From positions 1,910,802-1,974,801 of the forward strand of contig CANXME010000032.1 of NCBI GenBank assembly GCA_948144175.1: 64,000 nucleotides of DNA, in the 5' to 3' direction. The DNA comes from Closterium sp. NIES-65. Taxonomy: Eukaryota; Streptophyta; Zygnematophyceae; Desmidiales; Closteriaceae. Shown one piece after another: positions 32,219-43,435 of the stretch. The notes under the pieces were generated by a model that had not been told where the DNA came from, searched no databases, and saw nothing but the letters and a program-made list of their open reading frames with translations. The stretch's first letter is position 1, and the number at the start of each line of letters is the position of its first letter. A program made the translations under genes and the position numbers.

Positions 32219-34393
32219 TCAGTTCAAAGCCATCCCAGCCAGCTTGCAACACTTCCAATGCTGCTGCTCCACCAGCCTCTTGGTCATCATGTCTGCCTGT
32301 TGCCCCGTTGTATTCACATAGCTCAACTCAACTTCACCCGCGGCCACCGTGCTCCTCGTCCAATGCAATTTCACCCTCATGTGCTTGGCGAGGCCGTGCA
32401 ACACAGGGTTTCTTGCAAGTGCAATGACACCCTGGCTGTCATAGTAGAGAGGGTAGATCCTTGCTGCTCCTCCCCCAATTCAGCCAACAAATGCCGCTGC
32501 CACACAATCTCCCGTACGGCACGGAAGAGTGCCATGTACTCGGACTCCACCAAGCCCAATGCTTGGTCCACCTGCTTCTTGCTCTCCTAAGCAATTGGGC
32601 CTCCACCAACACAACTTATGAAGCCTTTCACACTTGTCATGTCCTCTAGTTCCGATGCATAAGAGGCATCGGAGAAGGCAGTGAGGAACAAACGTCCGGG
32701 TTCAACACCATCCGCGCTCTTTTGGCGCCTTTGCGTCGCCGCTGAGTATTGCAGCCCAACAGTCGGTGTTTGGCCAAGATAATTTTCCACCCCCATTCCA
32801 GCTGCTACCTGCTCTTCATTAGGGAATTGCACAGCCCTAACCAGTTGCCTGGTAGCAAAGGTGAAACCCGTTCGAGTGTTTACCGCCGCGTACATGTGGC
32901 TGCCCACCAACAAGTGAAATCGGCGCCTCTCCTCTTCTCCAACACCCTCTTCTGGTCCCTTTACACACTTGAACCCAAAAGAGAATGAAGTAGCCACATG
33001 GCCTTCACCCTGCCAAAAGTTGGCAGCAAAGGCCTCCAAGTACTTGCGTTGATGCACCCGCATGTACCGCTTCTCCATGTTCGATATGAAGCCCGAGGTA
33101 GAAGTTCACGTTGCCAAGTGCCTTGCTCTTGAACTTGTCCTGAAGCTTCAGCATCACCTCCTTCTTAAGGTCAGAGGAGGGTGAGAAGATAAGGATGTCA
33201 TCCACATAGGCTACCATGAAGCTCCTCTGCTCCCCCTCGCCAAGCATGAACAAGGAGTGGTCGGCCGTTAAGGGAGCGAAGCCGATCTCCTTAAACACTT
33301 TCCACAGCTTCAAGTACCATCGCCTAGCAGCCTGCTTCACCTCATAGAGGGCCTTATTCAGCTTCAAAACTCTGCCACTGCCATCATCAAACCCTTCTGG
33401 CTGCGCCATGAAAATCTCTTATTCGAGAATGCCGTTGAGGAACGCGGTTGTCACGTCCATCAGCTTCAACACCCATCCTTTGATGGTAGCCCACGCGAGT
33501 AGGGTTCGCAGGGTCGTCGGCTTGACCACAGGAACAAACAACTCCTTGTAGTCCACCTTCTCCTTTTGCTGGTACCCCTTGGCTACAAGCCTTAACTTTG
33601 TGGCGCTCGATCTTGCCATCGGCGTCCGACTTGATCATGAAGAGCCACTTGGACGTAATCGCCTTACGCCCCTCTGGTAGCTCCACCAATTCTCACATGT
33701 CGTTATCCTTGATGCTCTTCAGCTCACTCTCCATTCCCTTCTTCCACTCCTCAGCATCACTACTCTCCAAGGCCTTCTTGAGAGTTGTTGATTTCCCAAG
33801 CATCTCCACCGGAGAGAAGAACGCAAAGGCACAGTCCTTGTACTCACTTTCCTTGTCATCTCTAACCATCATTGCCGCTCCAATCAAGGCTGACTTGCTC
33901 GACTTTCCCGGCGCATCATATGGCAGCTTATTAGGGGCTTGAACTCCCCTCTTACCCCTTTCTTGCTCAGCTGCAGGGACCTGAAGGCTATCTTGACGTT
34001 GTTGCGGAGTGACCCGAATCCGTGGAGCGCTCGTAGTGCGAGAAGAAAGTGTCGGTGCACGCTCGCTTTCTTGCTGCACCTCCTCATCTTCTTTCTCTCC
34101 ATTCTTGGCCTCCTCTTCCCCATTCACAAGAGGAGATTGCCTTGTGATGGTGATGGCGCTGCTCAACTCCAAAGGCAGCTCCACATGCTCCAAGCCGAAA
34201 CTCTTCACCTCCCCAAACCGCACACCTATCTGGGCCTCATTTTCCGCCTTCCAATCCTTGTATATCAGGTTTTCCATGAAATTGCAGTCCGTGCTCACCA
34301 AGAACTTCTTGGTGAATGGGTCCCAAAGTAGCCATCCCTGGATTGAGCCATGCCCAAGTGCACAACCCATATCAATCCACACTCACCGCACCA
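32219..34393 (-). pseudogene. Copia B pol: integrase C-end, RT and RNase H
   Basis: The minus strand opens in the integrase C-terminal region (GHGSIQGWLLWDPFTKKFLV), runs through a linker to RT (ELVELPEGRKAITSKW, VTTAFLNGILE, FMVAYVDDILIF) and RNase H (ALGLVESEYMALFRAVREI). It is broken by TGA and TAA codons near 33690 and 33417, TAG at 32589-32587 (GGGPIA-ESKKQ, normally Trp) and frameshifts near 33590 and 33080. Gag, protease and the integrase core are missing. The upstream edge touches the copia C LTR at 34394, either because copia C inserted there or through an internal deletion. Confidence 0.85.
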
Positions 34394-35356
34394 TGCGGAG
34401 AGACACTCTACAAAGGTAGTGAGCTAGACCATGGGGGTCGGCACGAACTACTAGGAGTGATCATAGCTTTGCTTTGTTCATTGCACATTCACGGGAGAAA
34501 CCGGCAAGAGTTTCCACTAGCAAAATTGAGAATTACAGAATGAATCAACAAGGAATGACAGCAATGACTACATCAGGCACCTAGCAACTCTGCAGCTAGC
34601 CTAGTCGGCCGCTAGCACTGCATGGTCGGCCGCCTGCCAACGTTGCGTAGAGGAGCCGCGCCATCACTGCAGAAAGGCGACCTGCCAACACTGCAGGTCA
34701 ATGGCGTGCCAACACTGTGGCAATACGGCTGTCCAGCGGTGCACTCATAGTTGGCAGCAGTGCGCACGCTCACAGGTGCGTGCAGACGATTGGCCCGACT
34801 TGCATTTCTGTGCATCCGTCGGCTGTTGTCTGCACCTGACGAGCCACATCGACTTTGGGATACCAGCCCGAAGTCGTCTTTGCCATCGCGACCTCGACGA
34901 TGTTCACATGCTTCCGTAGAACTCGCCGAGTAGGTTACCTTGTCGACCTGGTCGACCACAGGTGCTCTGGTCGACCACCAAGTGCCCTAGTCGACCGCAG
35001 CTCCCGTCGAGCTGCCCCCTGGTCGACGGACCCCTTCCATCGAGCAGAACTGACAGCTGATATTGCTGAGCTCCCCTCGTCGACCGCTGCTCACATGTCA
35101 GGTTGACGAACTGCTCCTTCGACCTCCCCGTCGAATCGGCACTCCTGGTGGACGGCCCACCCGTTGCCCAGCCCAGTCAGATGCGCCCGTCGAGCACCCC
35201 TGGTCGACGGCAACCCCACAGTGACACCATGAAGCTCGACGAAGCCCGTCAAGCATCTCCCTCACTGTGAACAGTCGGCTGCTTCTCCCGTACATCCGAC
35301 CAAGTTGTCGGCGTTGCCCAAGCAAGGGCGGGGCCAACATTTTATTCCCGTTAACA
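34394..35356 (-). repeat. Copia C LTR (963 bp)
   Basis: The minus strand runs TGTTAACGGGAATAAAATG to GTCTCTCCGCA. It follows the purine tract GGCAGGGGAG and matches the plus-strand copy at 57679-58773 and the truncated one at 40510-40750. Repeated GTCGAC/TGGTCGAC words (34925-35200) are typical of this LTR. Bases 35357-35472 are the 3' untranslated end of copia C. Confidence 0.85.
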
Positions 35357-35472
35357 CTCCCCTGCCACGCTCACACGGCAGTACTCCACGGAGAAAACTC
35401 ATTCTCGGCGTGCACCCCACATATAACATGCTGACACTGCACTAGCCGTGCAAGAGGGCACGGCACCTACTG

Positions 35473-37829
35473 CTACACATCATCAACGCCATCGCCGACG
35501 TCGGCCAGACGAACTTGGCCGATGGCGACAGAGCACTGGTTGAAAGCCGGAAAATTTAGCGCCTTCGTCAGGAAGTCGGCCGGCTGCTCGGAGTTCGGGA
35601 TGTACTTCAGCACGAACATCCCGCGCCTCACCATGTGCTGCAGCCAGGCGTAGCGTCGCTCCATGTGCTTGAGGTTGCCTATCGGCCCCAAGCCCTCAGA
35701 GACCATAATTGCCGACTTGCTGTCTACGCAGAGGACGGTCGGCTTTCCAGGGTCAAGCAGCTTGAATTCTGCAAGGAGGAAGCGAAGTCAACGCCCCTCC
35801 TTGCAGGCGTCCATGGCCGCGACGTACTCCGACTCGGTCGAGGAGAGCGTCGCGCACTTTATGCACTGGCTCGACCAAGAGACCACGGCACCTCCGAAGA
35901 CGAACACATAGCCGCCCGTGCTCGCCCAATTCTGCTAGTCGCCCGCGTCATCGGCATCCGTGTAGCCGATCAGCTCCAGCGACTCTGGTCCACCACCAAA
36001 CTCCATGGCGGTGTCGCAGGTGTCATCAAGGTAGGGAAGGCAGCGATCGACCTTGCGCTCATGCTGGTCGCTCCTCACCATAAGGCCGCTCCCCAGCTTG
36101 CTGCAGGCGAACCGCGATGTCCGACCTCGTTGTCGTCGCCGCGAACAGCAGCGAGCCAACCTTCAGCCGGTACTCCTCCTCCTCGCGCTCCTGCGCCTCC
36201 TCGTCGTTGAATGTCAGCTCGGCGTAGGCGTCGACCGAGATAGGCATATTCGGGATCCAACCGCCCTGCTCCTCGTCGATGAAGCACCTACGGAGCTTGT
36301 CGGCGTAGCCTTGCTGGTGCAGCCCCAGCTTCCTTGCGGGCCTGTCGCGCACGACCTCCAGCCCGAGGTACTTGACAACCGGGGAGATCTCACGCAGCTC
36401 GAAGGCGTCCTCCAGCAGCTCCTTCAGCTCCTTCAGCATCGTGGTGGTGCTGCTGGCGGCGAGGATGTCGTCGACGTAGACCGGCACCGAGTAGGTCATC
36501 CCTTCGTCGCCGACCTTGAAGTAGAGCGCCTCGTCGACCTAGCTCTTCTTCCAGTCAGCCCCAAGCAGCACTCCGTCGAGAGCCCTGTACCACAGCAACG
36601 GCGAGTGCTTCAGCCCGTAGAGGCTCTTCGGCAGCTTGCACACCCTACCGGTCCCGTCGTCGAAGTAGTCCGGCTGGTACATGTACAGCACCCGGTCGAG
36701 CTTGCTCTGCAAGAAGGCGTTGTTCATAAGGAGCTACATCAGGCTGAGGTTGAGAGCGGCGACGATGCTGAGGAAGTTCCTCAGCATAATGTAGCTGCTC
36801 ACCAGTGAGTATGTCTCGTCGTAGTCGGCGCCGTACACCTTTGTGAAACCCTTCACGACCAGACTCGCCTTCTCGCTCGACGGTGTCGTCGATGCAGTAT
36901 TTGGTCGTCAGCACCCACCGGTTCTTCATTATATTTACCCCGCGCGGGCGTTTGACCACCTCCCACGTGCCGTTGCAAATAAGGCTACGGGTCTCCTCGT
37001 TCATAGCAGCCTTCATTGCCTCGCCCTTCCAGCTCGTTAATGCCTCCTTGAGTGTCATCATCGAGATGTCCCAGTGTTGTTCGGGGTCGGCATGCACGTC
37101 GGGGCCGAGCTCCGGAAGATCAACATCGGCATCCTCATCCTTGAGCAGCGTCGTGAAGGCGGCTGGTGGCAGCATGGAAACTCAGTCGCTCCTGCGGCCG
37201 TCGAGCTCGGCCCGAACGCCGTAGCTCAAACCCAGGCTCCTCAATCGGATCCTTCACCACATCACTTTCGATGGACTCCTCTCCTGCCGACAGCTTCCCT
37301 TCCTCGTTGACGTCCACGTCGTCGACCAGCTGTTTCGTCCCTTCGACTGGCTGCTCACATCCTACGGACCTGGACCAGCTCCCCTGTCGACTGCACCTCT
37401 GCTGCTGCCTCCTGTTCGACAAGCTCCCCTGTCTACTTCTCCCCTGTCGTTGACGGCTTCCCGGCCAGGTTGACGAGTTTAGCGCCTTGTCGGCCGCTGG
37501 CCATGCCACTCGCCAGTGCCCCAGGCGCCGCCTCAAGGCTCCCCCCATCGCTGGTGGCCGACACAGGTGTCGACGTAGGCCGATCTGCGACGGGAGTGGG
37601 AAGAGCAAGATCAGACGGAGGAGGAAGAACCTCCTCGACATCTTCATCAGGAAGCTCATCGACCTCGGCGAGCAATGGGACCATCACCTTCGAGGTGTCC
37701 GTCGACGGGTGCGCCTGCGTTCGCCCCGACGCCGGCCCATACTTCGCCTTCCACATCTCCAGCGACAGTGTCTCGTAGAAGATCACCTCGACCGACGTGA
37801 CCACCCTGTTATTGGTCAGGTCGAGCACC
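35473..37829 (-). pseudogene. Copia C integrase C-end, RT and RNase H
   Basis: The minus strand holds a linker with EVLDLTNNRVVTSVEVIFYE, then RT (SWKGEAMKAAMNEE, MKNRWVLTTK, MNNAFLQSKLD, VPVYVDDILAASS) and RNase H (YTDADDAGD, then VFGGAVVSWSS and ESEYVAAMDAC). TAG codons sit at 37834-37832 (KS-EVLD), 36736-36734 (LM-LLMNNAFL), 36541-36539 (KKS-VDEALY) and 35937-35935 (AGD-QNW). The second and third are Gln positions in relatives. A frameshift lies near 36885. The YVDD motif is intact but the frame is not. Confidence 0.85.
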
Positions 37830-39079
37830 TCCTAGCTCTTACTCTCCGGCGACACCCCCAGGTGAATTCCCCTGTGAGCCTTCGGCGCCATGCAGCCCCA
37901 CACCCGCGCCAGCGTGAGGTCGGGCTTCTTCCCGGTCAGCAGCTGGTATGGGGTCGTCCCCAGTGGCATCGTCGACCGTTCCAAGCAGATACGCACCCAG
38001 ACAGCCTGTCGTAGAGCGAGGTGCCACCAGTGGTGCTACACGCTCATGTGCAGCAGCATCGTCTGCACGGACTCGACGACCATGCGCATCTCCCGCTCAG
38101 CCATGCCGTTCTGCTGCGGAGTATAGGGGCACGTCAGGTCGTAACCGATGCCCTTCCCGTCAACGAAGCTGGTCAAATCCTTTCATAGGAACTCCCCTCC
38201 CTGGTTGGAGCAAAGCGACAGCATCGACTTGTTCGTCTGCCGTTCCACCAGCACCAGCCACATCGCTCTTCTTAGCAACCGGAGCAAAGAAGTACAAGCT
38301 GCCATCCTTGGCAGCCACCCGAAATGGCCCGCACAAATCAATGTGTACGACAGCCAGTGCCTCCTTGGCGTCCGAGCCCTCCGCGGGGAAGGTGTGTCGC
38401 GCCAGTTTTCCTCCGACGCACGAGACACAGAGTGGGTGTGCTCCGGTGGATGGCGTGATGTCAAGCCCAGTAGCAACTTCATGCTTCGCTGAGCTCTTGA
38501 TCATGTCGACGCCAACGTGCGCGAGCCTCGCATGCAACCGGTCAGGAGTCAACTTCGTCACCGAGATGATCGTGCATAGAGCCACCACCTCAGTCGACGG
38601 CGACCGTGTCAAGCAGGGGTGAAGGTCGGTGCAGAGGACCCGGCCGGTGTAGCGTGCTCGACCGAGCACTTCCTTCGTCGAGGCGACAAACAACATCTTG
38701 TCGTCGTCGCCCTGCAGCTGCACTCCACTCTTTTTTAGCTGGCTAGAAGATAGCAGGCTCGCCTATACGGCCGAAACGTAGAGCACATTGGGGATGAGGA
38801 CCCACTTTCCGGCCTCCCTTTGCAGAGCAACGGTTTCGCGACCCTCGACAGGCTGCAGCGCCCCGTTAAATCCACGCAATTTGTCACACCGTCGCTCAGC
38901 GCCATGTCGACGAAGATCGTCTTCGTTCCCATTTGGTGGTGGTAGCAACCGCTGTCAAGTAGCACCGCCATTGGGTTTGCCTGCACACCTGAAAGTCCTC
39001 GCCAGCCTCCAGTGCCAGTGAGACTGTTGGCTCCACCACGCCAACCATGGAGCACGACGCCTCCTTGTCGCCTCGGCAA
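37830..39079 (-). pseudogene. Copia C protease and integrase
   Basis: Protease is near 38975 (AVLLDSGCYHHQM), an atypical DSG active site. GAG-pre-integrase follows (LHARLAHVGVDMIK and CVSCVGGKLARHTF), then the integrase core (VVHIDLCGPFRVAAKDGSLYF). The HTDNGGEF and ERxxR regions (around 38220-38080) are split over frames. TAG at 38765-38763 interrupts LYVSAV-ASLLSSSQL. It is a degraded pol, upstream of RT on the same strand. Confidence 0.8.
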
Positions 39080-40112
39080 TTGCCGTTGGAGTTGTCGACG
39101 TCCTTTGTCGACAACGTCTTCTTCGACGTCTGCTTCTCCTTGCGTGGCTTCTCATCTCGACAGGGGCGACGACTGGCCGATCGACCGCGGCCTCCCTTGC
39201 AGTCATCCTCGTCGCTGCCGATGCAGTCGGGGCACTCAAAGAAGAGATGGTCGGGGTCGCCGTAGGTCCAGCACTCCCGCCATCGACCACCACCTCCACG
39301 GCCCTTGTCCCCCGTCGACTTCTTCTCATCGACGTCCTTCGTCGACCACCTCCGCCCGGCTTTTCGCGCTGCTCATGCTGACGATTCTGCTTCGTCGGTG
39401 CAGCATAAATTGCCTGCAGAAGGAGCTCCGTGGGCTGTTCTATCTCCTGCATTGCCTCATCTTGGAGGATGTAGCTGGTGATGGAGTCCTCGTTGAGGGA
39501 CTCACGCGTGCCGGGCACCATCAGCATCCTCTTCATGAGGTTGTAGCTGCGCGGCAAGCCCTTGACGTAAGACGCCGTAGAGTATTCGGCGCTCGCCATC
39601 CGCATCTCAGCCAAGATCCGTCGAGCACAGTTGCAGTAGTCCGTTGCTGACTCTTGCTCGCCCATCTGGATGTGAGTCATCTTCTCCTTCAGCTGTTCGA
39701 TGTACAGGTTGTCCTTCACCTGGTACGTCGACAGGATGAAGTGCCATGCCTAGTGACCAGCATCCAGTCGCGTTCGATAGCTCCTGAGCGCTAGCTGCAC
39801 CACCGGCGAGTAGCACCTCGAGATGACCATGAAGGTGAGCAAGTGAGCAGCACAAAACTCCCCGCGCGACTCAACATCTTCTTCGGGCGGAATGGGCACG
39901 GTGCCATCGGCGAAGCCCTTCAGCCCGGCGACTTGTAGCAGTGCGACAGTGATCCAGTCTGGCGAGAACTTGAAGTAGCCATATGCCGGTGCAATCCCGC
40001 CCGCCGTCACGTGTATCATCGCCGAGAACCCTCCACCGCTTCGTAACGGAGAGCGACGTCGACCATCGACGTCAACAAGCAAGTTGCCTGCAGCTGCCAT
40101 CGACCGCTGCAC
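39080..40112 (-). pseudogene. Copia C gag
   Basis: The minus-strand frame opens at 40112 with YGYFKFSPDWITVALLQVAG and continues through TAG at 39752-39750 (DAGH-AWHFILSTYQ) into LYIEQLKEKMTHIQMGE and RMLMVPGT, the UBN2-type copia gag layout. The zinc knuckle near 39250 reads CWTYGDPDHLFFEC, so the second Cys is Tyr. A frameshift lies near 39370. Confidence 0.8.
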
Positions 40113-40492
40113 TCACGCCTGGCTCCTGTCGATGCCACCGTCGACCTTGATCACCCCTCTTTGCTTTGCGCCATCGCTGCCGCTGACTCGTGCACCGCCG
40201 TCGACCTCGTCGTCGATGCTGCCTTCGTTTCGCACTGGTCAAGGAGATGCAGGACTGGAAGGGAGCTCCGTCGCCCACTTCGCCCGGATGCCCAACTCGA
40301 CAATCGCCAAGGTGATCGTCCCGTACTTGCCAGGCTCGTGGTGTCTCCTTACATAAGCCAATCGAGCCTCCAAGGTGTCTGCTACGCCCGCTTCTACAAC
40401 GGGGTCGACCATGGTGACTAACGCGGCTGCCGGCCTACGAACGACTTAGTAGGTGCAAAAGTCGGCTCCTATCTGGACGTCGCGTGTTCGAT

Positions 40493-40509
40493 CCATGCTT
40501 ACTGCACCA
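40493..40509 (-). other. Copia C primer-binding site
   Basis: The minus strand reads TGGTGCAGTAAGCATGG directly after the LTR end CTCTCTGCA. The plus strand reads as a tRNA 3' end with CCA, discriminator A, a 7-base acceptor strand and a T arm with B box GTTCGATCC. It is not the usual initiator-Met primer. Confidence 0.6.
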
Positions 40510-40750
40510 TGCAGAGAGACACTCTACAATGGTAGTGAGCTAGACTATGGGGGTTGGCAGGAACTACTAGGAGTGGTCGTAGTTTTGCTCAGTTCCTTGC
40601 ACATTCACGGGAGAAATTGGCTAGAGTTTCCACTGGCAAAGTTGAGAATTACAGAATGAATCAACAAGGAATGACAACAATGACTACATCAGGCACCTAG
40701 CAACTCCGCAGCTAGCTTGGTCGACTGCCAGCACTGCTTGATCGGGCAAA
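40510..40750 (-). repeat. Copia C 5' LTR, truncated
   Basis: Matches the last 240 bases of the 963-bp LTR. The outer part is lost at the junction with gypsy H. Confidence 0.8.
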
Positions 40751-40818
40751 CAACAGCTTTTGCTATACGCGATGTTAATGGTCGCGGTAAGGAATGTCGA
40801 AAAAAATCCTTACACTGT

Positions 40819-42169
40819 CCCCCCCCCCCCCCCCCCTCCCCCCCTCAAGAAGCCCCCTCCGATATGCGAGTGCGTGTATATCGCGGAAACCCCAGCTCCT
40901 CACGTACACTTGCAGAGCAGGGTGGTTTTCGATGTTGGCCAGGGGCACCCAGGTATCTTCAGTTGGCGTGCGGTCCTTTCAACAGATGAGGAAATATATC
41001 CTTCTGATGCCTCTGGGGTGTCAAATCCGATGGCTCAAAATCTTCTCGGGCTCAACGATCGGCTTCGATGCAGGGCGAGTCATAGATGGCGGGCGATGAC
41101 GATACAGCTGGCTCGAGGTTGGATTGTATGGGTGAAGCAGACTGACGTGGAAAGAGGGGCTGATGTACCAGTCGGTCGGCAATAGTGGTTGGGTGGTAAC
41201 TGGGGTGATCATGTGGCTGATTTGGAATGGTCCACAGTAGCGCGGTCGCAATATTGGTATGACGGGCAGTTCTTAGTTTTGTGTATCGAGCAGTAAATAA
41301 TCTCCTGAATGGTACGTCACCGGGCTGCGGTGACGGTCAACATTCCTTTTTGCGATGATGTTGGCTTTCTTGAAAGCATCGGCAACTCTAGTTCGGGTAG
41401 CTTGCAAGATCTCGACGAATATTTGTGCGCGTGGCGTTGGGTTGTCCTAACTCGGCGACATGGGCACTATTGGATTTTGGCCGTAGTTTAGGTAGAACGG
41501 AGACTGCTGCCTCGTCGCTGACGTGGCGTTGTTGTAGGCGAACTCGATCAGTGGTAGCTGCTGCTCACATGTTGTCAGGCTGTCGCACGTGGCACGAATC
41601 AGGAGCCCCATGGTCTGGTTCGTAAGCTCCGTTCGACCGTTGGTCTCGGGGTGGTACGATGAGCTGAACTGTAGCGTGGTCCCGAACTGCTCCCAAAGGT
41701 TCTTCCAGAAGTTGCTGATAAACTTCGTGTTGCGGTCACTGATTATCACGTCTAGTATCCCATGCAGTCGGATGACGGTTGCGATGAACACGTGAGCGGT
41801 TTTTTCGGCTGAGATTGATTTCCTGCACGCAGCGAAATGACCATTTTCGTCAGTCTGTCAATGATGACCATAACCGCGTCGTTACCCCTAGGGCTTGAAG
41901 GCAACATCTTGACGAAATCCATGGTAACCTGCTTCCAGGCGCGCTCAGGCAGTGGAATCGGCTGCATCTGACCCGCCTTCCTTGTTGGCGAGCTGTTCAT
42001 CACCTGACACGTAGGACACGAGCCCACGTGATGTTCTACGTCGTTCAACAGCTCAAGCCAGTAGTAATAGCGCTGCAGATGCTGTCGCGTTTTTTCTACC
42101 CGGAAGTGACCCGAGGTAACCCCATCGTGTGCCTCTTGCAGTATCAGTTCCCTCAGTAGTGAATAGGCT
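40819..42169 (-). pseudogene. Gypsy H integrase and chromodomain fragment
   Basis: The minus strand begins in the integrase zinc-binding domain (AHDGVTSGHFRVEKT...CPTCQ), then core D (TMDFVKMLPSS), D (ISDRNTKFIS) and E (SSYHPETNGRTELTNQ). The C-terminal GPFQISHMI and FHVSLLHPY region follows, and a chromodomain remnant (KDRTPTEDTWVPLANIE) with TGA codons near 41020 and 40983. An 18-base C-run on the plus strand (40819-40836) marks the polypurine tract of the 3' end. RT is missing; an LTR cuts the element at 42170. Confidence 0.85.
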
Positions 42170-42312
42170 TGTGAGAGTACGACGACTAGCTTGCCTTGAC
42201 TTCATTATGCTATTTCTAGCTTCGGTTTATTTTATCATGCATGGATATTCTTGATTTCCTAGTTTAGGTGCATTCCTATATGTTATTATAATTATAGCAC
42301 TGAACTAGGTCA
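42170..42312 (+). repeat. Diverged gypsy G-type LTR fragment
   Basis: Starts TGTGAGAGTACGACG and follows the first 140 bases of the G1 LTR (46308 onward) with many changes. Confidence 0.75.
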
Positions 42313-42317
42313 TGTGT

Positions 42318-42418
42318 GTCAAAGTATGATGTGTGTGTTGTGTAGACTGTAGTGGGGTAGACCATATGGGGTACAACCCAATTAGGGTTAGCACTTGTAC
42401 CCACCATTCTCATAGTAC
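42318..42418 (+). repeat. Short-LTR copia LTR fragment
   Basis: TGTCAAAGTATGATG, then GTAGTGGGGTAGACCATATGG and GGGTACAACCCAATTAGGG: a diverged copy of the 133-bp copia1 LTR. Confidence 0.75.
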
Positions 42419-43435
42419 ATGTTGTGCCAACACATTACAGTGGCACGGTCATCGCACTCCCATTCGGCCTACAAGCCTGCTCAGCTTCTGGAATTTTGTG
42501 GGGAGGATTTTCAACATGTGTTCTTCAAACCCTCAAAGTTTCAGAGTTTTTGAAGCAGTTACCAAGGCATGACAACATTTTATGCTTCAAGACTTATGGC
42601 ATCCCGGAAGTGTGTGTTACTCCTTTTTGGTAACACCCGAGTTCACCATTTCGGCTGCGGACTCGTCTACCAAGCTCTGATTGGTCTGAAATTTGGTCTG
42701 GCAGTTTTTTGTCTTGCTGTGCAAGTGGTCACCAGGTTTGAGAACGATCCAACATCTGAACATTGCGTGACAGCTGCCGAAATTCACTGTTCCGTAGTCA
42801 TGGTGCACTGTTGGCAGCATTTCCCTTGCCACCCTTTCATTGTTGTCATGCCAATGGTGCAGGGACAGAGAATGAGACAAGAAGTACAGGTGGTCAAGTG
42901 GGAATCTACAGCCCTCCTTTTGAGAAGTGTGGTCTTCCTGGAACCAGCTTGCAAGAGGGTGCAAGTGGGAAGACAAGCTGACTCATGGTTGGCTTAACTC
43001 ACAATTGGTTGCCTTGAGTACAGCTCTGAACATCCATGTGTGGTTGGCTTTTCTGACCTAGCTAGGACGTTTCCCATCCTTCTCTAGCCTTTCTCCCCTA
43101 GGACTCAACCTTCTCTGAGTTCCCAGGATGACCTAACCCCTTAAGAGTCCCCTAGGCAATGTTGTACCTCACCTCTTCCTTGCATCAATGAGAATACACG
43201 TTTTTCAGCTGAGCTTACGTTTTCGTTTACATCGTAGCGCATACATCTCTGATGAAAGCAAGCAATACACCGTTGGAAAGCAGACACTTAAATCTAACTG
43301 CTGTCCAAGTTTCAGCCTCATATGTTGTTGGAGCTGATCGTGACGGCGTTTTGAACAGAGGCGGTTTGAAGACGTCAGATTCTGCTTAGGGGGTTTCATG
43401 GGCATCCGCGACCTCTAAGTGGACTCTTGACTATA
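42419..43435. other. Spacer without recognised genes
   Basis: Mixed sequence with a 142-codon open frame (42569-42997) that has no family features. I see nothing else. Confidence 0.5.

Noticed and set aside
34376..34393. Treating the sequence after the LTR at 34394 as a true primer-binding site of copia B
   Set aside because: It resembles the copia C PBS, but copia B has its own, different LTR family (31768-32179), so recombination or chance similarity cannot be separated.
42569..42997. 142-codon open frame as a gene
   Set aside because: No start context, splice pattern or family motif; flanked by LTR fragments and a minisatellite.
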